A stretch of 64,000 nucleotides of DNA from Phenylobacterium sp. GTDB lineage: Bacteria > Pseudomonadota > Alphaproteobacteria > Caulobacterales > Caulobacteraceae. Below the pieces are notes generated by a model, which was given only the letters and a program-made list of their open reading frames with translations, ran no database searches and was not told where the DNA came from. The stretch's first letter is position 1. Each line of letters starts with the position of its first letter. A program made the translations under genes and the position numbers. Of the stretch, positions 1-6,869 are shown in pieces. The stretch is taken from assembly GCF_030693625.1 (NCBI RefSeq), contig NZ_JAUYAF010000070.1:1-64000 (forward strand), written 5' to 3'.

Positions 1-120
1 CAGCTCGTCGCACGAGGCAAGCCCGCAAAGCTCGTCGTCGTCGCCGTCATGAGAAAACTCATCGAGGCCGCAAACCTCGTCCTCAGCCGGCAACAGCCCT
101 GGATTAGACAACCCACTTAA
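1..120 (+). mobile_element. IS110-family transposase, C-terminal end (partial)
   Basis: The window opens inside a reading frame that runs to a TAA at 118-120 and encodes 39 residues. It contains the GKPxKxxxVAVMRKL block followed by a hydrophobic helix and a terminal Trp, which is typical of the extreme C-terminus of IS110/IS116/IS902 transposases (the transposase_20 domain). The rest of the gene lies left of the window. Eight bases after the stop a palindromic intergenic repeat begins (129-179), so the element end and that repeat are adjacent. The family assignment rests on a short stretch only. Confidence 0.75.
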
Positions 121-128
121 CATGGTTG

Positions 129-179
129 CTCATCCGACCGGTCCCCGACCGGCCACCTTCTCCCGCGAGGGGAGAAGGA
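129..179 (+). repeat. Palindromic intergenic repeat, copy A
   Basis: The copy has the CTCATCCGACC block, a short variable loop, then the hairpin CCTTCTCCC (156-164) / GGGAGAAGG (170-178). The same arrangement recurs at 3573-3627 (inverted), 3679-3733 and 16014-16068. It lies between the transposase end and the 3' end of the EthD gene and may terminate transcription from either side. Confidence 0.7.
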
Positions 180-187
180 TTCTGAAA

Positions 188-553
188 TCAGAAGATCACC
201 CGCTCCTGACCCCACCAGAGGGGCGAGCGGGCATGGTCGATGAACTTGCGCTCGTCCTCCAGCAGCAGCCGCGCCGCCGCCTGGGCCTCGGGTTTCGTCA
301 TCAGCGCGCCCAGCGCCTCAAGGCTCTCGTACCAGAGCTGCGCCACCCCGTCGTAGGGCGCAGGCGCATCGCGGCTGGCCCGCACCGGCTCGGAGAATTG
401 GTCGGGCAGGCTGTGCATCTGGACATAGCGCTGGATGCCCAGCACCTCGCGCACGCTGGTCACCAGGGGCCCATGGGTCCCATGCCAATAGGCCTGGAAA
501 TCCTCCCGGCTCAGGCTCGGGAGGCGCACCAGGGCGAAGGTGAGCTTGATCAT
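188..553 (-). CDS. EthD-domain protein
   Basis: This 121-residue protein has an EthD-like (dimeric alpha/beta barrel) fold signature: N-terminal MIKLTF strand, SREDFQAYWHGTHGPLV segment and a YDGVAQLWYES strand. EthD-family proteins are small ferredoxin-like dimers often linked to degradation or monooxygenase pathways; the substrate here is unknown. The start at 553 is chosen because AGAGGAGA sits about eight bases upstream; longer in-frame readings run into the neighbouring gene. It lies 20 bp behind the nucleosidase gene and is probably the last gene of a three-gene operon (VOC, nucleosidase, EthD). Confidence 0.75.
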   Translation of the reverse strand: MIKLTFALVRLPSLSREDFQAYWHGTHGPLVTSVREVLGIQRYVQMHSLPDQFSEPVRASRDAPAPYDGVAQLWYESLEALGALMTKPEAQAAARLLLEDERKFIDHARSPLWWGQERVIF

Positions 554-573
554 CGGTGTCTCCTCTTTGGCGA

Positions 574-1404
574 CTATAGCGCCCGCAGGATCCCCATCGT
601 CACCAGGGCCGCATTGTCCGAGGCCAGCTGGTTGAAGGCGGTGTAGAGCTTGTCCCCATCCCCCGCGCCAGCCAGGCTCGACAGGCCGCGGACCGCCACG
701 AACGGCCTGGCGTTGCACCAGGCCACATGGGCCACCGCCGCGCTCTCGCAGTCCAGCACCCCGGCCTCGAAGGTGGCGAAGACATAGTCCCGCAGCTCGG
801 TGTTGTTGACGAAGGCCGCGCCCGACACGCCATTGCCGCCGACCACCACCTTGGGCGCCTTGTCCAACTGGGCCGCGCCGGCGCCCTTCGACAGCACCAC
901 CGCCGCCGAAAGCTTGCGCGCCGCCGCCAGCATAGCCGGCCCTACGGGGAACCAGAACCGCCGCTCGGTCTCCCCATCGGGACCGGTCACCATCACCGGC
1001 TTGGGGAACATCATCCCGAAATTGCCATAGCCGCTGGGGATGCCCGAGGCCGGCTCGAAGCCCGAGGGGCCTTCGCGGCCCATCACCACCTCAAGGTACT
1101 GGCCCCACTGGCTGGCCACGAAGACGTCGCCCACCTTCAGCTCAGGATCGACCCCGCCCGCGCAGCCGCTCACCACCAGATGGGTCACGTTAAACAGGTC
1201 CAGGGTGCGCTGAGCCATCATGGCCGCATTGACCATCGACACCCCGCAGCAGACCAGCACCACCGCCTTGCCCGCCAGCGTGCCGGTGGTGAAGGCCGCA
1301 CCGGCCACCCCATGCTCAGTGGTGTCGTTGAGGACCTTGCGCAGGGCGCTCAGCTCGCTCGCCATGGCGCCCAGCACCGCGATCCGGGGGGTGTCGTCCA
1401 GCAT
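574..1404 (-). CDS. Phosphorylase-superfamily (MTA/SAH nucleosidase-like) protein
   Basis: This 276-residue protein has the purine nucleoside phosphorylase/UDP phosphorylase fold. Residues 8-20 match the N-terminal strand with Glu17 (MASELSAL), equivalent to the catalytic Glu12 of MtnN. GVSMVNAAMMAQ and GCAGGVDP are the sugar- and phosphate-region motifs, and DCESAAVAHV resembles the purine/ribose Glu motif. It is longer than a usual MTA/SAH nucleosidase (about 230), with a mid-protein insertion like that of the bark-storage-protein subgroup. The usual catalytic Asp after strand 10 is replaced in RGLSSLAG, so the reaction is uncertain. The upstream VOC gene ends 2 bp before this start, so the two are co-transcribed. 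Confidence 0.75.
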   Translation of the reverse strand: MLDDTPRIAVLGAMASELSALRKVLNDTTEHGVAGAAFTTGTLAGKAVVLVCCGVSMVNAAMMAQRTLDLFNVTHLVVSGCAGGVDPELKVGDVFVASQWGQYLEVVMGREGPSGFEPASGIPSGYGNFGMMFPKPVMVTGPDGETERRFWFPVGPAMLAAARKLSAAVVLSKGAGAAQLDKAPKVVVGGNGVSGAAFVNNTELRDYVFATFEAGVLDCESAAVAHVAWCNARPFVAVRGLSSLAGAGDGDKLYTAFNQLASDNAALVTMGILRAL

Positions 1405-1406
1405 GC

Positions 1407-1784
1407 CTACTCCCGAGTGTCCTGCACGCAGAAGGCCGCGCCCTCCGGATCGAGCATCACTGTGTGAGTGTCATGGGTATCACGCACCGTCCCCCCCAGG
1501 GCGACAATCCGCGCCACCTCCTCGCGCCGAGGCCCGCCGACGATGTCCAGGTGCATCCGGCGCCCGGGCGTCAGCGCCGCCACATGCTGAAAGCAGAGCA
1601 TCGGCCCTGGTCCGTCCACCATCACCGAGGGATCCGTCTCCGGCGTCAGGCCCAGACCCGCCAGCCGCGCGATCTCGGCGGCGTCATAGGCGCGCACCTC
1701 ATAGCCCTCCAGCACCCCGGCCCAGAACCGGGCCAGGGCCGCCGGATGCAGGCTGTCGACGACGATCTCGCGGATCCGGGCCAT
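1407..1784 (-). CDS. VOC (glyoxalase-like) family protein
   Basis: This 125-residue protein reads as a single vicinal-oxygen-chelate domain. The N-terminal strand plus LHPAALARFWAGVL helix is characteristic, followed by MLCFQHV, RRMHLDIVGGP and the C-terminal HTVMLDPEGAAFCV strand. This matches the Glyoxalase_6-like group. His in MHLDI and Glu in DPEG could be metal ligands. A GGGAGA ribosome-binding site precedes the ATG at 1784. It is the first gene of the operon running leftward to the nucleosidase and EthD genes. Substrate unknown. Confidence 0.75.
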   Translation of the reverse strand: MARIREIVVDSLHPAALARFWAGVLEGYEVRAYDAAEIARLAGLGLTPETDPSVMVDGPGPMLCFQHVAALTPGRRMHLDIVGGPRREEVARIVALGGTVRDTHDTHTVMLDPEGAAFCVQDTRE

Positions 1785-1863
1785 CTTTTCGTCTCCCTGG
1801 GCGGCATCCTAGCCTGACGGATCGCGTCGCCCAGCTTCGTCCTTTGGAAAAAGGAGATACGCC

Positions 1864-1956
1864 ATGAGCACCGACTTCGACCGCCTCGCGGCCCCCACCT
1901 GGGAATATGCACAGGCTTGGCACGAATTCGTGATGGAACCGGGAACGAGGTTGTGA
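1864..1956 (+). CDS. Possible 30-residue small protein
   Basis: An ATG at 1864 is preceded by AAAAAGGAGATACGCC, a near-ideal ribosome-binding site, and opens a 30-codon frame ending TGA at 1954-1956. The peptide begins MSTDFDRLAAPTWEYAQAWH and is acidic/aromatic, with no membrane segment. I do not recognise it. Its last codons overlap the start of an EcfG-type promoter (1942-1966), so transcription of the next gene could begin just after it. It could be a genuine small protein, a leader, or the remnant of a longer gene. Confidence 0.4.
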   Translation: MSTDFDRLAAPTWEYAQAWHEFVMEPGTRL

Positions 1957-1966
1957 TCGCAGCGTT
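1942..1966 (+). promoter_or_regulatory. EcfG/SigT-type promoter of the Ala-rich lipoprotein gene
   Basis: GGAAC at 1942-1946 and CGTT at 1963-1966 are separated by exactly 16 bases, which matches the alphaproteobacterial general-stress sigma EcfG (SigT in Caulobacter) consensus GGAAC-N16/17-CGTT. Transcription would start near 1973, leaving a leader of about 85 nt before the ATG at 2060. Confidence 0.65.
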
Positions 1967-2059
1967 ATGGTGAGGCTCCGGCCCTGGCGGGAGCACTGAG
2001 CGCCACGCGGGGGTGGCGGTCAGCTCAAGCCAAACTCCCCCAGATATTCGGAGACGACC

Positions 2060-2335
2060 ATGCGTTTTGCCACCCTGATGACTGTTGCCGCCCTCGGCCT
2101 CGCCGCCGCCGCTTGCACCAAGAAGGAAGAAGCCACGACCCCGGTCGCCGCTGACGCCACCGCCGATCAGGCCGCCGCCGCCGCCGACACCGCCGCCGAC
2201 GCCGCGGTGGACGCCGCCGACACCGCCACCGACGCCGCCAAGGAAGCCGGCGACAAGGCCGAAGACGCCATGAAGGCCGCCGGTGAAGCCACCGACGACA
2301 AGGTCGAAGCGGCCGCCGACGCCTCCAAGAACTAA
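2060..2335 (+). CDS. Small alanine-rich lipoprotein
   Basis: This 91-residue protein has a signal peptide ending in the lipobox LAAAAC (Cys about residue 19), so it should be lipidated in the envelope. The mature part is almost entirely Ala, Asp, Thr, Glu and Lys in roughly 11-residue periodicity (AADTAADAAVDAADTATDAA, then KEAGDKAEDAMKAAGEATDDK), which predicts an amphipathic helix like entericidin/LEA/apolipoprotein repeats. GGAG precedes the ATG. The upstream EcfG-type promoter suggests general-stress induction. A terminator-like hairpin follows at 2384-2422. Confidence 0.85.
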   Translation: MRFATLMTVAALGLAAAACTKKEEATTPVAADATADQAAAAADTAADAAVDAADTATDAAKEAGDKAEDAMKAAGEATDDKVEAAADASKN

Positions 2336-2383
2336 AGACCCGACCTGGGACGCCTTGCGGCGTCCGGCGAAGGTTTACAGATC

Positions 2384-2422
2384 GGGCTCCGATCGCCTCC
2401 TCAGGCGGCCGGGGCCCTTTTC
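2384..2422 (+). terminator. Intrinsic terminator after the Ala-rich lipoprotein
   Basis: GGGCTCCG (2384-2391) pairs with CGGGGCCC (2410-2417, one G-U pair) and is followed by TTTTC. It sits between two convergent genes. A smaller hairpin GACGCC-TTGC-GGCGTC lies upstream at 2349-2364. Confidence 0.6.
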
Positions 2423-3030
2423 TATGGCGCCAGACGCCCCAGCCACCTGTGGCCAGGATAGAGCCGGGACACCACAGCCTCCAGCCAGGCCTTGGCCCCG
2501 GCGTCCAGCAGCGGCGCGAACAGGGCGAAGTCCGCTTCGTCCTTCGGCCGGAGCTTGGCGGCCTTGTAGAGCAGCGCCCCCTCCGGCTTCAGATAGGGCA
2601 CGCCGGTCGGCGACCGCCCCATCATCTGCGCCCTTGGGGCTTTCACGCTCTCGTCCCGGCGGAACACCCAGGTCTCCGCGTCTCCCGGCTCAGCCATCAC
2701 GTCCAGCCGCCAGGCGCCACCCTCCGCCCCCCAGATCTGGTGCTTGTCTTCCGGCGGCTCGGCCCCGGGCGCCAGGGAGAGAACCTCGCCGTCCCCCACC
2801 GAATAGAGATCAAGTCCCGCCAGCTGCGCCCGCATCTGCGGGAGGAACGGCTTGGGGACCGCGATCTCCAGGTCTTCATGGACCCGGCTCTCGCGACCCA
2901 GCCAGATGTCCAGGGCCCAGCCGCCCACCACGCACCAGGGCGCGGCGACGCCGGCCAGCCGGGCGGTCGCCTCCTCCGGGGTCCAGGCGTCCCAGGCTTC
3001 CAGCGGCGGGCCGTCCCAGTGGGGCGTCAT
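2422..3030 (-). CDS. Nucleotidyltransferase-fold protein (aminoglycoside adenylyltransferase-like)
   Basis: This 202-residue protein contains VVGGWALDIWLGRESRVHED followed by LEIAV, the GG(W/S)-x9-13-[DE]h[DE]h nucleotidyltransferase signature as arranged in the ANT(2'')/AadB-type group. The second acidic residue is Glu rather than Asp. The rest (KHQIWG..WRLDVM, YLKPEGALLYKAAKLRPKDEADF) matches the C-terminal helical part of this group. The role is unknown; chromosomal homologues need not confer resistance. The ATG at 3030 was chosen because it starts just before the domain; the much longer open frame upstream runs through the receiver gene on the other strand and is not credible. Confidence 0.7.
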   Translation of the reverse strand: MTPHWDGPPLEAWDAWTPEEATARLAGVAAPWCVVGGWALDIWLGRESRVHEDLEIAVPKPFLPQMRAQLAGLDLYSVGDGEVLSLAPGAEPPEDKHQIWGAEGGAWRLDVMAEPGDAETWVFRRDESVKAPRAQMMGRSPTGVPYLKPEGALLYKAAKLRPKDEADFALFAPLLDAGAKAWLEAVVSRLYPGHRWLGRLAP

Positions 3031-3054
3031 GGCGGCCTCGCGTGTTTGAAAGGA

Positions 3055-3082
3055 CTCAGTGTGTCTCGAAACCCACGCTGAG
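3055..3082. promoter_or_regulatory. Inverted repeat in the intergenic region before the receiver gene
   Basis: CTCAGTGTG (3055-3063) and CACGCTGAG (3074-3082) form an inverted repeat with one mismatch and a 10-base spacer, between divergent genes. It could be an operator for either direction or an RNA hairpin. A GACTC methylation-type site overlaps its left edge. Confidence 0.3.
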
Positions 3083-3178
3083 GCCAGATGTCGGATAGGC
3101 GACACTTCTCCTCGCAACCATCTGACGGTGACCGCATTCAGACGTGACGGCGAAGACGCCGGAGTCCGGAGTTGGATC

Positions 3179-3565
3179 GTGCGTATTCTGATTGTCGAAG
3201 ACGAGATTCTGGTCGCCATGGAACTTGAGGAGACCCTCAACGACCTGGGCCATACCGTCGTGGGCATCGCTCCGGACCGGCGCACCTTCGAGGCCTTCGC
3301 GGCCGAGGAGATCGACGTCGCCCTCGTGGACCTGAACCTCCGCGACGGCGAGACCGGCGTGGACATCGGCCGCGCCCTGGCCGACCGCCGCGCCGCCGTG
3401 ATCTTCGTCACCGCCAATCCCGGCCTGCTGCGCGACGGCGTCGCCGGCACGATCGGCGTCCTGCCCAAGCCCGCCACCCGCAAGGCCGTCGCCGATGTCG
3501 TGGAATACGCTGGCCGACGCAGCCCCCTGCTCTCGCCCCCCGGCGAACTGCGGCTGTTCGCGTAG
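3179..3565 (+). CDS. Single-domain response regulator (receiver only)
   Basis: Starting at GTG 3179 this is a 128-residue receiver with no output domain. VRILIVEDEILVAMELE carries the acidic pocket, VALVDLNLRDG the phospho-acceptor Asp, IFVTANPG the switch Thr, and LPKPATRK the conserved Lys. The longer frame from 3059 adds about 40 residues not resembling a receiver, so the GTG is preferred. It converges on a GAF-PAS-HWE kinase at 3741-5234. In alphaproteobacteria, HWE kinases and stand-alone receivers of this type often feed the PhyR-EcfG general stress pathway; pairing here is inferred from position only. Confidence 0.85.
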   Translation: MRILIVEDEILVAMELEETLNDLGHTVVGIAPDRRTFEAFAAEEIDVALVDLNLRDGETGVDIGRALADRRAAVIFVTANPGLLRDGVAGTIGVLPKPATRKAVADVVEYAGRRSPLLSPPGELRLFA

Positions 3566-3572
3566 AGAATGC

Positions 3573-3733
3573 CCTTCTCCCCTTGCGGGAGAAGGTGGCC
3601 GCTCGACGACCGGTCGGATGAGGGGTTACGCTCCCCTCTCAGCTGATCCTGCAACGCCGTAACCCGAGACGTCTATCGACCCCTCATCCGACCCTGCTCC
3701 GCAGGGCCACCTTCTCCCGCAAGGGGAGAAGGA
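3573..3733. repeat. Inverted pair of palindromic repeats (copies B and C)
   Basis: Copy B (3573-3627) and copy C (3679-3733) are the same element in opposite orientation. Each has the hairpin CCTTCTCCC...GGGAGAAGG beside a (C/G)GTCGGATGAGGGG block. Together they form a large imperfect palindrome filling the gap between two convergent genes, so a bidirectional terminator role is likely. Confidence 0.75.
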
Positions 3734-3740
3734 GGGAATG

Positions 3741-5234
3741 TCAGTTCACCCGGCTAGGCCGCGTGAAGGAACGCGCCGGCGCGGTCATGGTGACCACCAA
3801 CCCCTCGGGCAGCCATTCCCGGGTCAGGGTCCCGCCCAGCTGGCCCTCCACCGACACCTTCGAGAGCGTCGATCCAAAGCCGTCCGAGGCCGGCGGCCCC
3901 GCCACGGCCGGACCGCCGCTCTCACGCCAGCTCAGGCGGTAGTCATCGCCGACTCGTTCGGCGGTGATGGCCACACGTCCCTCTGGCGCCGACAGCGCCC
4001 CGTACTTGGCCGCGTTGGTGGCCAGCTCATGAAAGATCAGCGCCAGCGGGGTGGCCGCGCGGTCATCGATGGAGATGTCGTCACCGGCCAGGCTGATCCG
4101 CAGGCCCCCGGCGCCGTCATAGGGGGCGAAAAGTTCGGTCAGCAGGGCGAAGGCGGTCGCGGCCCGGGCGTTGGGCTGCGACACCTTGCTGTGGGGCCGC
4201 ACGAAATCATGCGCCCGGCCGAGCGCCATGACCCGGTCGCGTAGGGCCATGGCATAGGCCTTGGACTCCGGATGGGTCCGCGCCGACAGCGAGATCAGGC
4301 CCGAGATCACCGCGAAGATGTTCTTGATCCGGTGGCTCAGCTCCTGGCTGACCAGCTCCCGCTCCTCGGCCAGCCGCTTGGCGTCGTCGATGTCGGTGCA
4401 GGTGCCGAACCAGCGGGTGATCTGGCCCGCCTCGTCACGGATCGGCAGGGCGCGTCCCAGGGTCCAGCGATAGGCGCCGGAGTGGTGTCGCAACCGGTAC
4501 TCGATCTCATAGGGGTCGCCGGTCGCCAGGCTGTGGCTCCAAAGGGCCCGGGCCTGCTCCTGGTCGTCGGGGTGGAACATGTTGTTCCAGGCTTCGCCGT
4601 CGGTCGAGCCGGCGGGCGTCCCGGTGAACTCGTACCAGCGGGCGTTGTAATAGTCGTGATAGCCGTCCGGCAGGGTCGACCAGACCATCTGCGGCATGGA
4701 GTCGGCGATGGCCCGGAACCGGTCTTCCCCATCCTTAAGGCGGACGGTCTGGGCGCGCATGGCCAGCTGCGCCATCACCTGGCGCGCCAGGGCCAGCAGG
4801 GTCTCGGACTCGTCGGCGCTCAGCCCCTGCGGCCGGGCCACGGTGTCGATCACCGCCACCGAGCCGATCGGCACGCCGTCGGGGCTGTCGACCCGGGCGC
4901 CAGCGTAGAACCGCAGGAACGGCGTGCCGGTCACCAGGGGATTGTCGGCGGTTCGCGGGTCGGCGGTCAGGTCCGGAAACACCTCGAGGTCATCGCACAC
5001 CAGGACGTGACGGCAGATCGCCATCTCCACCGGGGTCTCGCTGACCTCCAGCCCGATCCTGGCCTTGAACCACTGACGCTCGGCGTCGACGAAGCTCACC
5101 ACCGCGATGGGCGCCTTGCAGACCAGGGCGGCCAGGCGCACCACGTCGTCGAAGGCGGTCTCCGCCCCTGTATCCAGGATTCCCGTCGCCATGAGCGACC
5201 GGACCCGGGCCTCCCTGCTATGCGCCTCGGTCAC
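3741..5234 (-). CDS. GAF-PAS sensor histidine kinase of the HWE family
   Basis: This 497-residue soluble kinase has no membrane segment. An N-terminal GAF domain spans about residues 20-165 and a PAS_3-type domain about 175-290 (FRAIADSMPQMVWSTLPDG..., RWFGTCTDIDDAK). The HWE dimerisation helix carries phospho-acceptor His301 in QELSHRIKNIFAVI, and the ATPase domain has FHELATNAAKYGAL and the family-defining WRE motif (LSWRESGGP). It should phosphorylate a receiver such as the convergent single-domain protein at 3179-3565. The start is taken as GTG 5234 with AGAGAAGCAGAG upstream; ATG 5192 is the alternative. An EcfG-like promoter lies at 5299-5323. Confidence 0.9.
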   Translation of the reverse strand: MTEAHSREARVRSLMATGILDTGAETAFDDVVRLAALVCKAPIAVVSFVDAERQWFKARIGLEVSETPVEMAICRHVLVCDDLEVFPDLTADPRTADNPLVTGTPFLRFYAGARVDSPDGVPIGSVAVIDTVARPQGLSADESETLLALARQVMAQLAMRAQTVRLKDGEDRFRAIADSMPQMVWSTLPDGYHDYYNARWYEFTGTPAGSTDGEAWNNMFHPDDQEQARALWSHSLATGDPYEIEYRLRHHSGAYRWTLGRALPIRDEAGQITRWFGTCTDIDDAKRLAEERELVSQELSHRIKNIFAVISGLISLSARTHPESKAYAMALRDRVMALGRAHDFVRPHSKVSQPNARAATAFALLTELFAPYDGAGGLRISLAGDDISIDDRAATPLALIFHELATNAAKYGALSAPEGRVAITAERVGDDYRLSWRESGGPAVAGPPASDGFGSTLSKVSVEGQLGGTLTREWLPEGLVVTMTAPARSFTRPSRVN

Positions 5235-5298
5235 CGGCTCTGCTTCTCTTGCATCGCCGTGCGCCGGCGAAAATGCCTGATACCAAACATGGCCGGAT

Positions 5299-5323
5299 TA
5301 CGCTTGGCTTTCGGTCGAGTTCC
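5299..5323 (-). promoter_or_regulatory. EcfG/SigT-like promoter of the HWE kinase
   Basis: On the minus strand GGAAC (5323-5319) and CGTA (5302-5299) are separated by 16 bases, one mismatch from the GGAAC-N16/17-CGTT consensus. It lies about 65 bp upstream of the kinase start and points at it. Confidence 0.5.
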
Positions 5324-5337
5324 GGAATGGGAAACAC

Positions 5338-5730
5338 CTACCCACTCACGCAACTGCTCATATTGACCGGGGCGGTCGCCGCCCGCAGCCAGCCGCCCTC
5401 GACCTTGGTGAACTCCGAGAACCCCGACTGCGACCGGTACTCGCTGCGCACGGCGTCCCAGCCTTCCCAGTTCATCGCCACCACCAGCTTGGCGGTGACG
5501 CCCTTGGCCTGGTCGGTGGCGGTGATCTCGCGCTCGCCCTTGCAGCGCACCTCGAAGCCCTGGCACCCCTCGGTCTTGGCCAGGCACACGGCGTCGGTCT
5601 TCACGATCTGCTGGCGCCAGGCCAGGATCGCCTCGTCCAGGCCGCCATACTTCGCCTCGGCTCCGGTCTGCGCCTTGGGACTGCAGCTCGCCAGCACCGC
5701 CGCGGCGGCCAGGATCCAGACTCTACGCAC
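5338..5730 (-). CDS. Small lipoprotein of unknown function
   Basis: From GTG 5730 the product is 130 residues: a short basic n-region (VRRVWIL), hydrophobic stretch and lipobox LASC, then a soluble domain with four further Cys (AVCLAKTEGCQGFEVRCKG and a C-terminal SSCVSG). GGAG sits seven bases upstream of this GTG, which favours it over ATG 5775 and gives a normal-length signal peptide. The domain has a strand-rich pattern around AKLVVAMNWEGWDAVRSEY. I do not recognise the family. The gene ends about 15 bp from the kinase promoter element. Confidence 0.7.
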   Translation of the reverse strand: MRRVWILAAAAVLASCSPKAQTGAEAKYGGLDEAILAWRQQIVKTDAVCLAKTEGCQGFEVRCKGEREITATDQAKGVTAKLVVAMNWEGWDAVRSEYRSQSGFSEFTKVEGGWLRAATAPVNMSSCVSG

Positions 5731-5849
5731 TCGGTCTCTCCGTCTGATTGGCCGGTGGTTCTTGGGGGCAAACAAGGCTTCAGAATGGCGGGCGCATCCA
5801 TCCCCCCATCGGCGCGTTGTGTCGGCTTAGGGACTTAGGAGGCTTGGCT

Positions 5850-6239
5850 ATGAGACATCTGGTTTTGATTACGGGACTGGTGGTGGCCGCCGCCGCTGCG
5901 CCCACCCTGGCCAGCGCGCGCACCGCCTGCGACCAACGCGCCCACGACCGCAAGGTGACCGGCACCGTGCTCGGCGCCGTCGGCGGCGCCCTGATCGGCA
6001 ACGCCGTGGGTGACGGCAAGGGCGCCATCATCGGCGGGGTTGGCGGCGCGGTGGTGGGCAACCAGCTCGCCCGCGTCAAGTGCGACACCGGCAGGACCTA
6101 TACCCGCGCCAGCAACCGCACGACCGCGCGCAACAGCAACTACCGCCAAGCGTCGGCCGAGTGCCGCGTGGTCAGCCGCCCCTACTACGACGACCGCGGC
6201 CGGGTCAGCTATCATCAGACCCGCGTGTGCGGCCAATGA
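5850..6239 (+). CDS. Glycine-zipper 2TM outer-membrane-type protein
   Basis: This 129-residue protein has a signal peptide (LITGLVVAAAAAPTLASA) and then the glycine-zipper repeat GTVLGAVGGALIGNAVGDGKGAIIGGVGGAVVGNQLA (residues about 37-75), as in the Rick_17kDa/SlyB-like family. A C-terminal Cys/Tyr/Arg-rich part contains YYDDRGRVSYHQTRVCG. The ATG at 5850 follows TTAGGAGG. Its stop overlaps the next start (ATGA at 6236-6239), so the two genes are translationally coupled. Glycine-zipper proteins usually sit in the outer membrane or periplasm; the exact role is unknown. Confidence 0.85.
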   Translation: MRHLVLITGLVVAAAAAPTLASARTACDQRAHDRKVTGTVLGAVGGALIGNAVGDGKGAIIGGVGGAVVGNQLARVKCDTGRTYTRASNRTTARNSNYRQASAECRVVSRPYYDDRGRVSYHQTRVCGQ

Positions 6240-6700
6240 GGGCCGCGGGCCTGGCCCTGATGGCCGCCCTGTCGCTCACCGCCTGCAGCGACACTGACGA
6301 CGTCAAGGTCGCCAAGGGGATCTGCACCCCCTTCGCCGCCACCCCGGCCGCCACCACCACCACGGCCGGCGTGCCGGCCCTGGGCCCCGCCGCCGTGGCG
6401 GACGGCGCCGGTCCGGTGGAGGACTGCCTGCATCGCTGGGCCTACAGCCTGGCCGGGGCCAAGGACTCCGCCGAGGTGGTGGCCGAGGCGACCATCGCGG
6501 CCTGCAGCTCGGCGCTGTCGGCCTGGAACCAGGCGTCGCTGTCGGGCCCGGCCGGCCCCTCCGACGCCATCAGCCTGGTCACCGGCGAACCCACCAGCGC
6601 CATCGCCGAACACCGCAACTTCGCGGCCAACCGCGCCCTGTTCTTCGTCGTCCAGGCCCGCGCCGGCCGCTGCGACCCGCCGCCGCCCGTCAAGGGCTAG
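6236..6700 (+). CDS. Lipoprotein coupled to the glycine-zipper gene
   Basis: The start ATG overlaps the preceding stop. The 154-residue product has a lipoprotein signal (MRAAGLALMAALSLTACSD, Cys about residue 17). The mature region is Ala/Thr-rich with three further Cys (GICTPF, VEDCLHRW, AACSSAL, plus a C-terminal RCDPPPP) and a helical section (HRWAYSLAGAKDSAEVVAEATIAACSSALSAW is spread over about residues 64-95). No family recognised. A 12-bp perfect hairpin follows the gene at 6708-6736. Confidence 0.75.
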   Translation: MRAAGLALMAALSLTACSDTDDVKVAKGICTPFAATPAATTTTAGVPALGPAAVADGAGPVEDCLHRWAYSLAGAKDSAEVVAEATIAACSSALSAWNQASLSGPAGPSDAISLVTGEPTSAIAEHRNFAANRALFFVVQARAGRCDPPPPVKG

Positions 6701-6707
6701 GCCTGGA

Positions 6708-6736
6708 CGCCCTTCCCCCGCGATGGGGGAAGGGCG
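6708..6736 (+). terminator. Strong hairpin downstream of the lipoprotein operon
   Basis: CGCCCTTCCCCC (6708-6719) and GGGGGAAGGGCG (6725-6736) form a perfect 12-bp stem with a 5-base loop. There is no U-run, so it may be a repeat-type or Rho-assisted terminator rather than a classical one. Confidence 0.5.
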
Positions 6737-6869
6737 CTCTCGCTGCACCGGACCGGCTCGGTGACAAGGTGGCCCTGCTGCTCTATGCATCAGGCCAGCT
6801 TATGTCCGGCCCGCGCCCCACCCTGCCGCTCAGCGCCTTGCGCGCCTGGCGCCTCGCCAAGGTGGCGCA

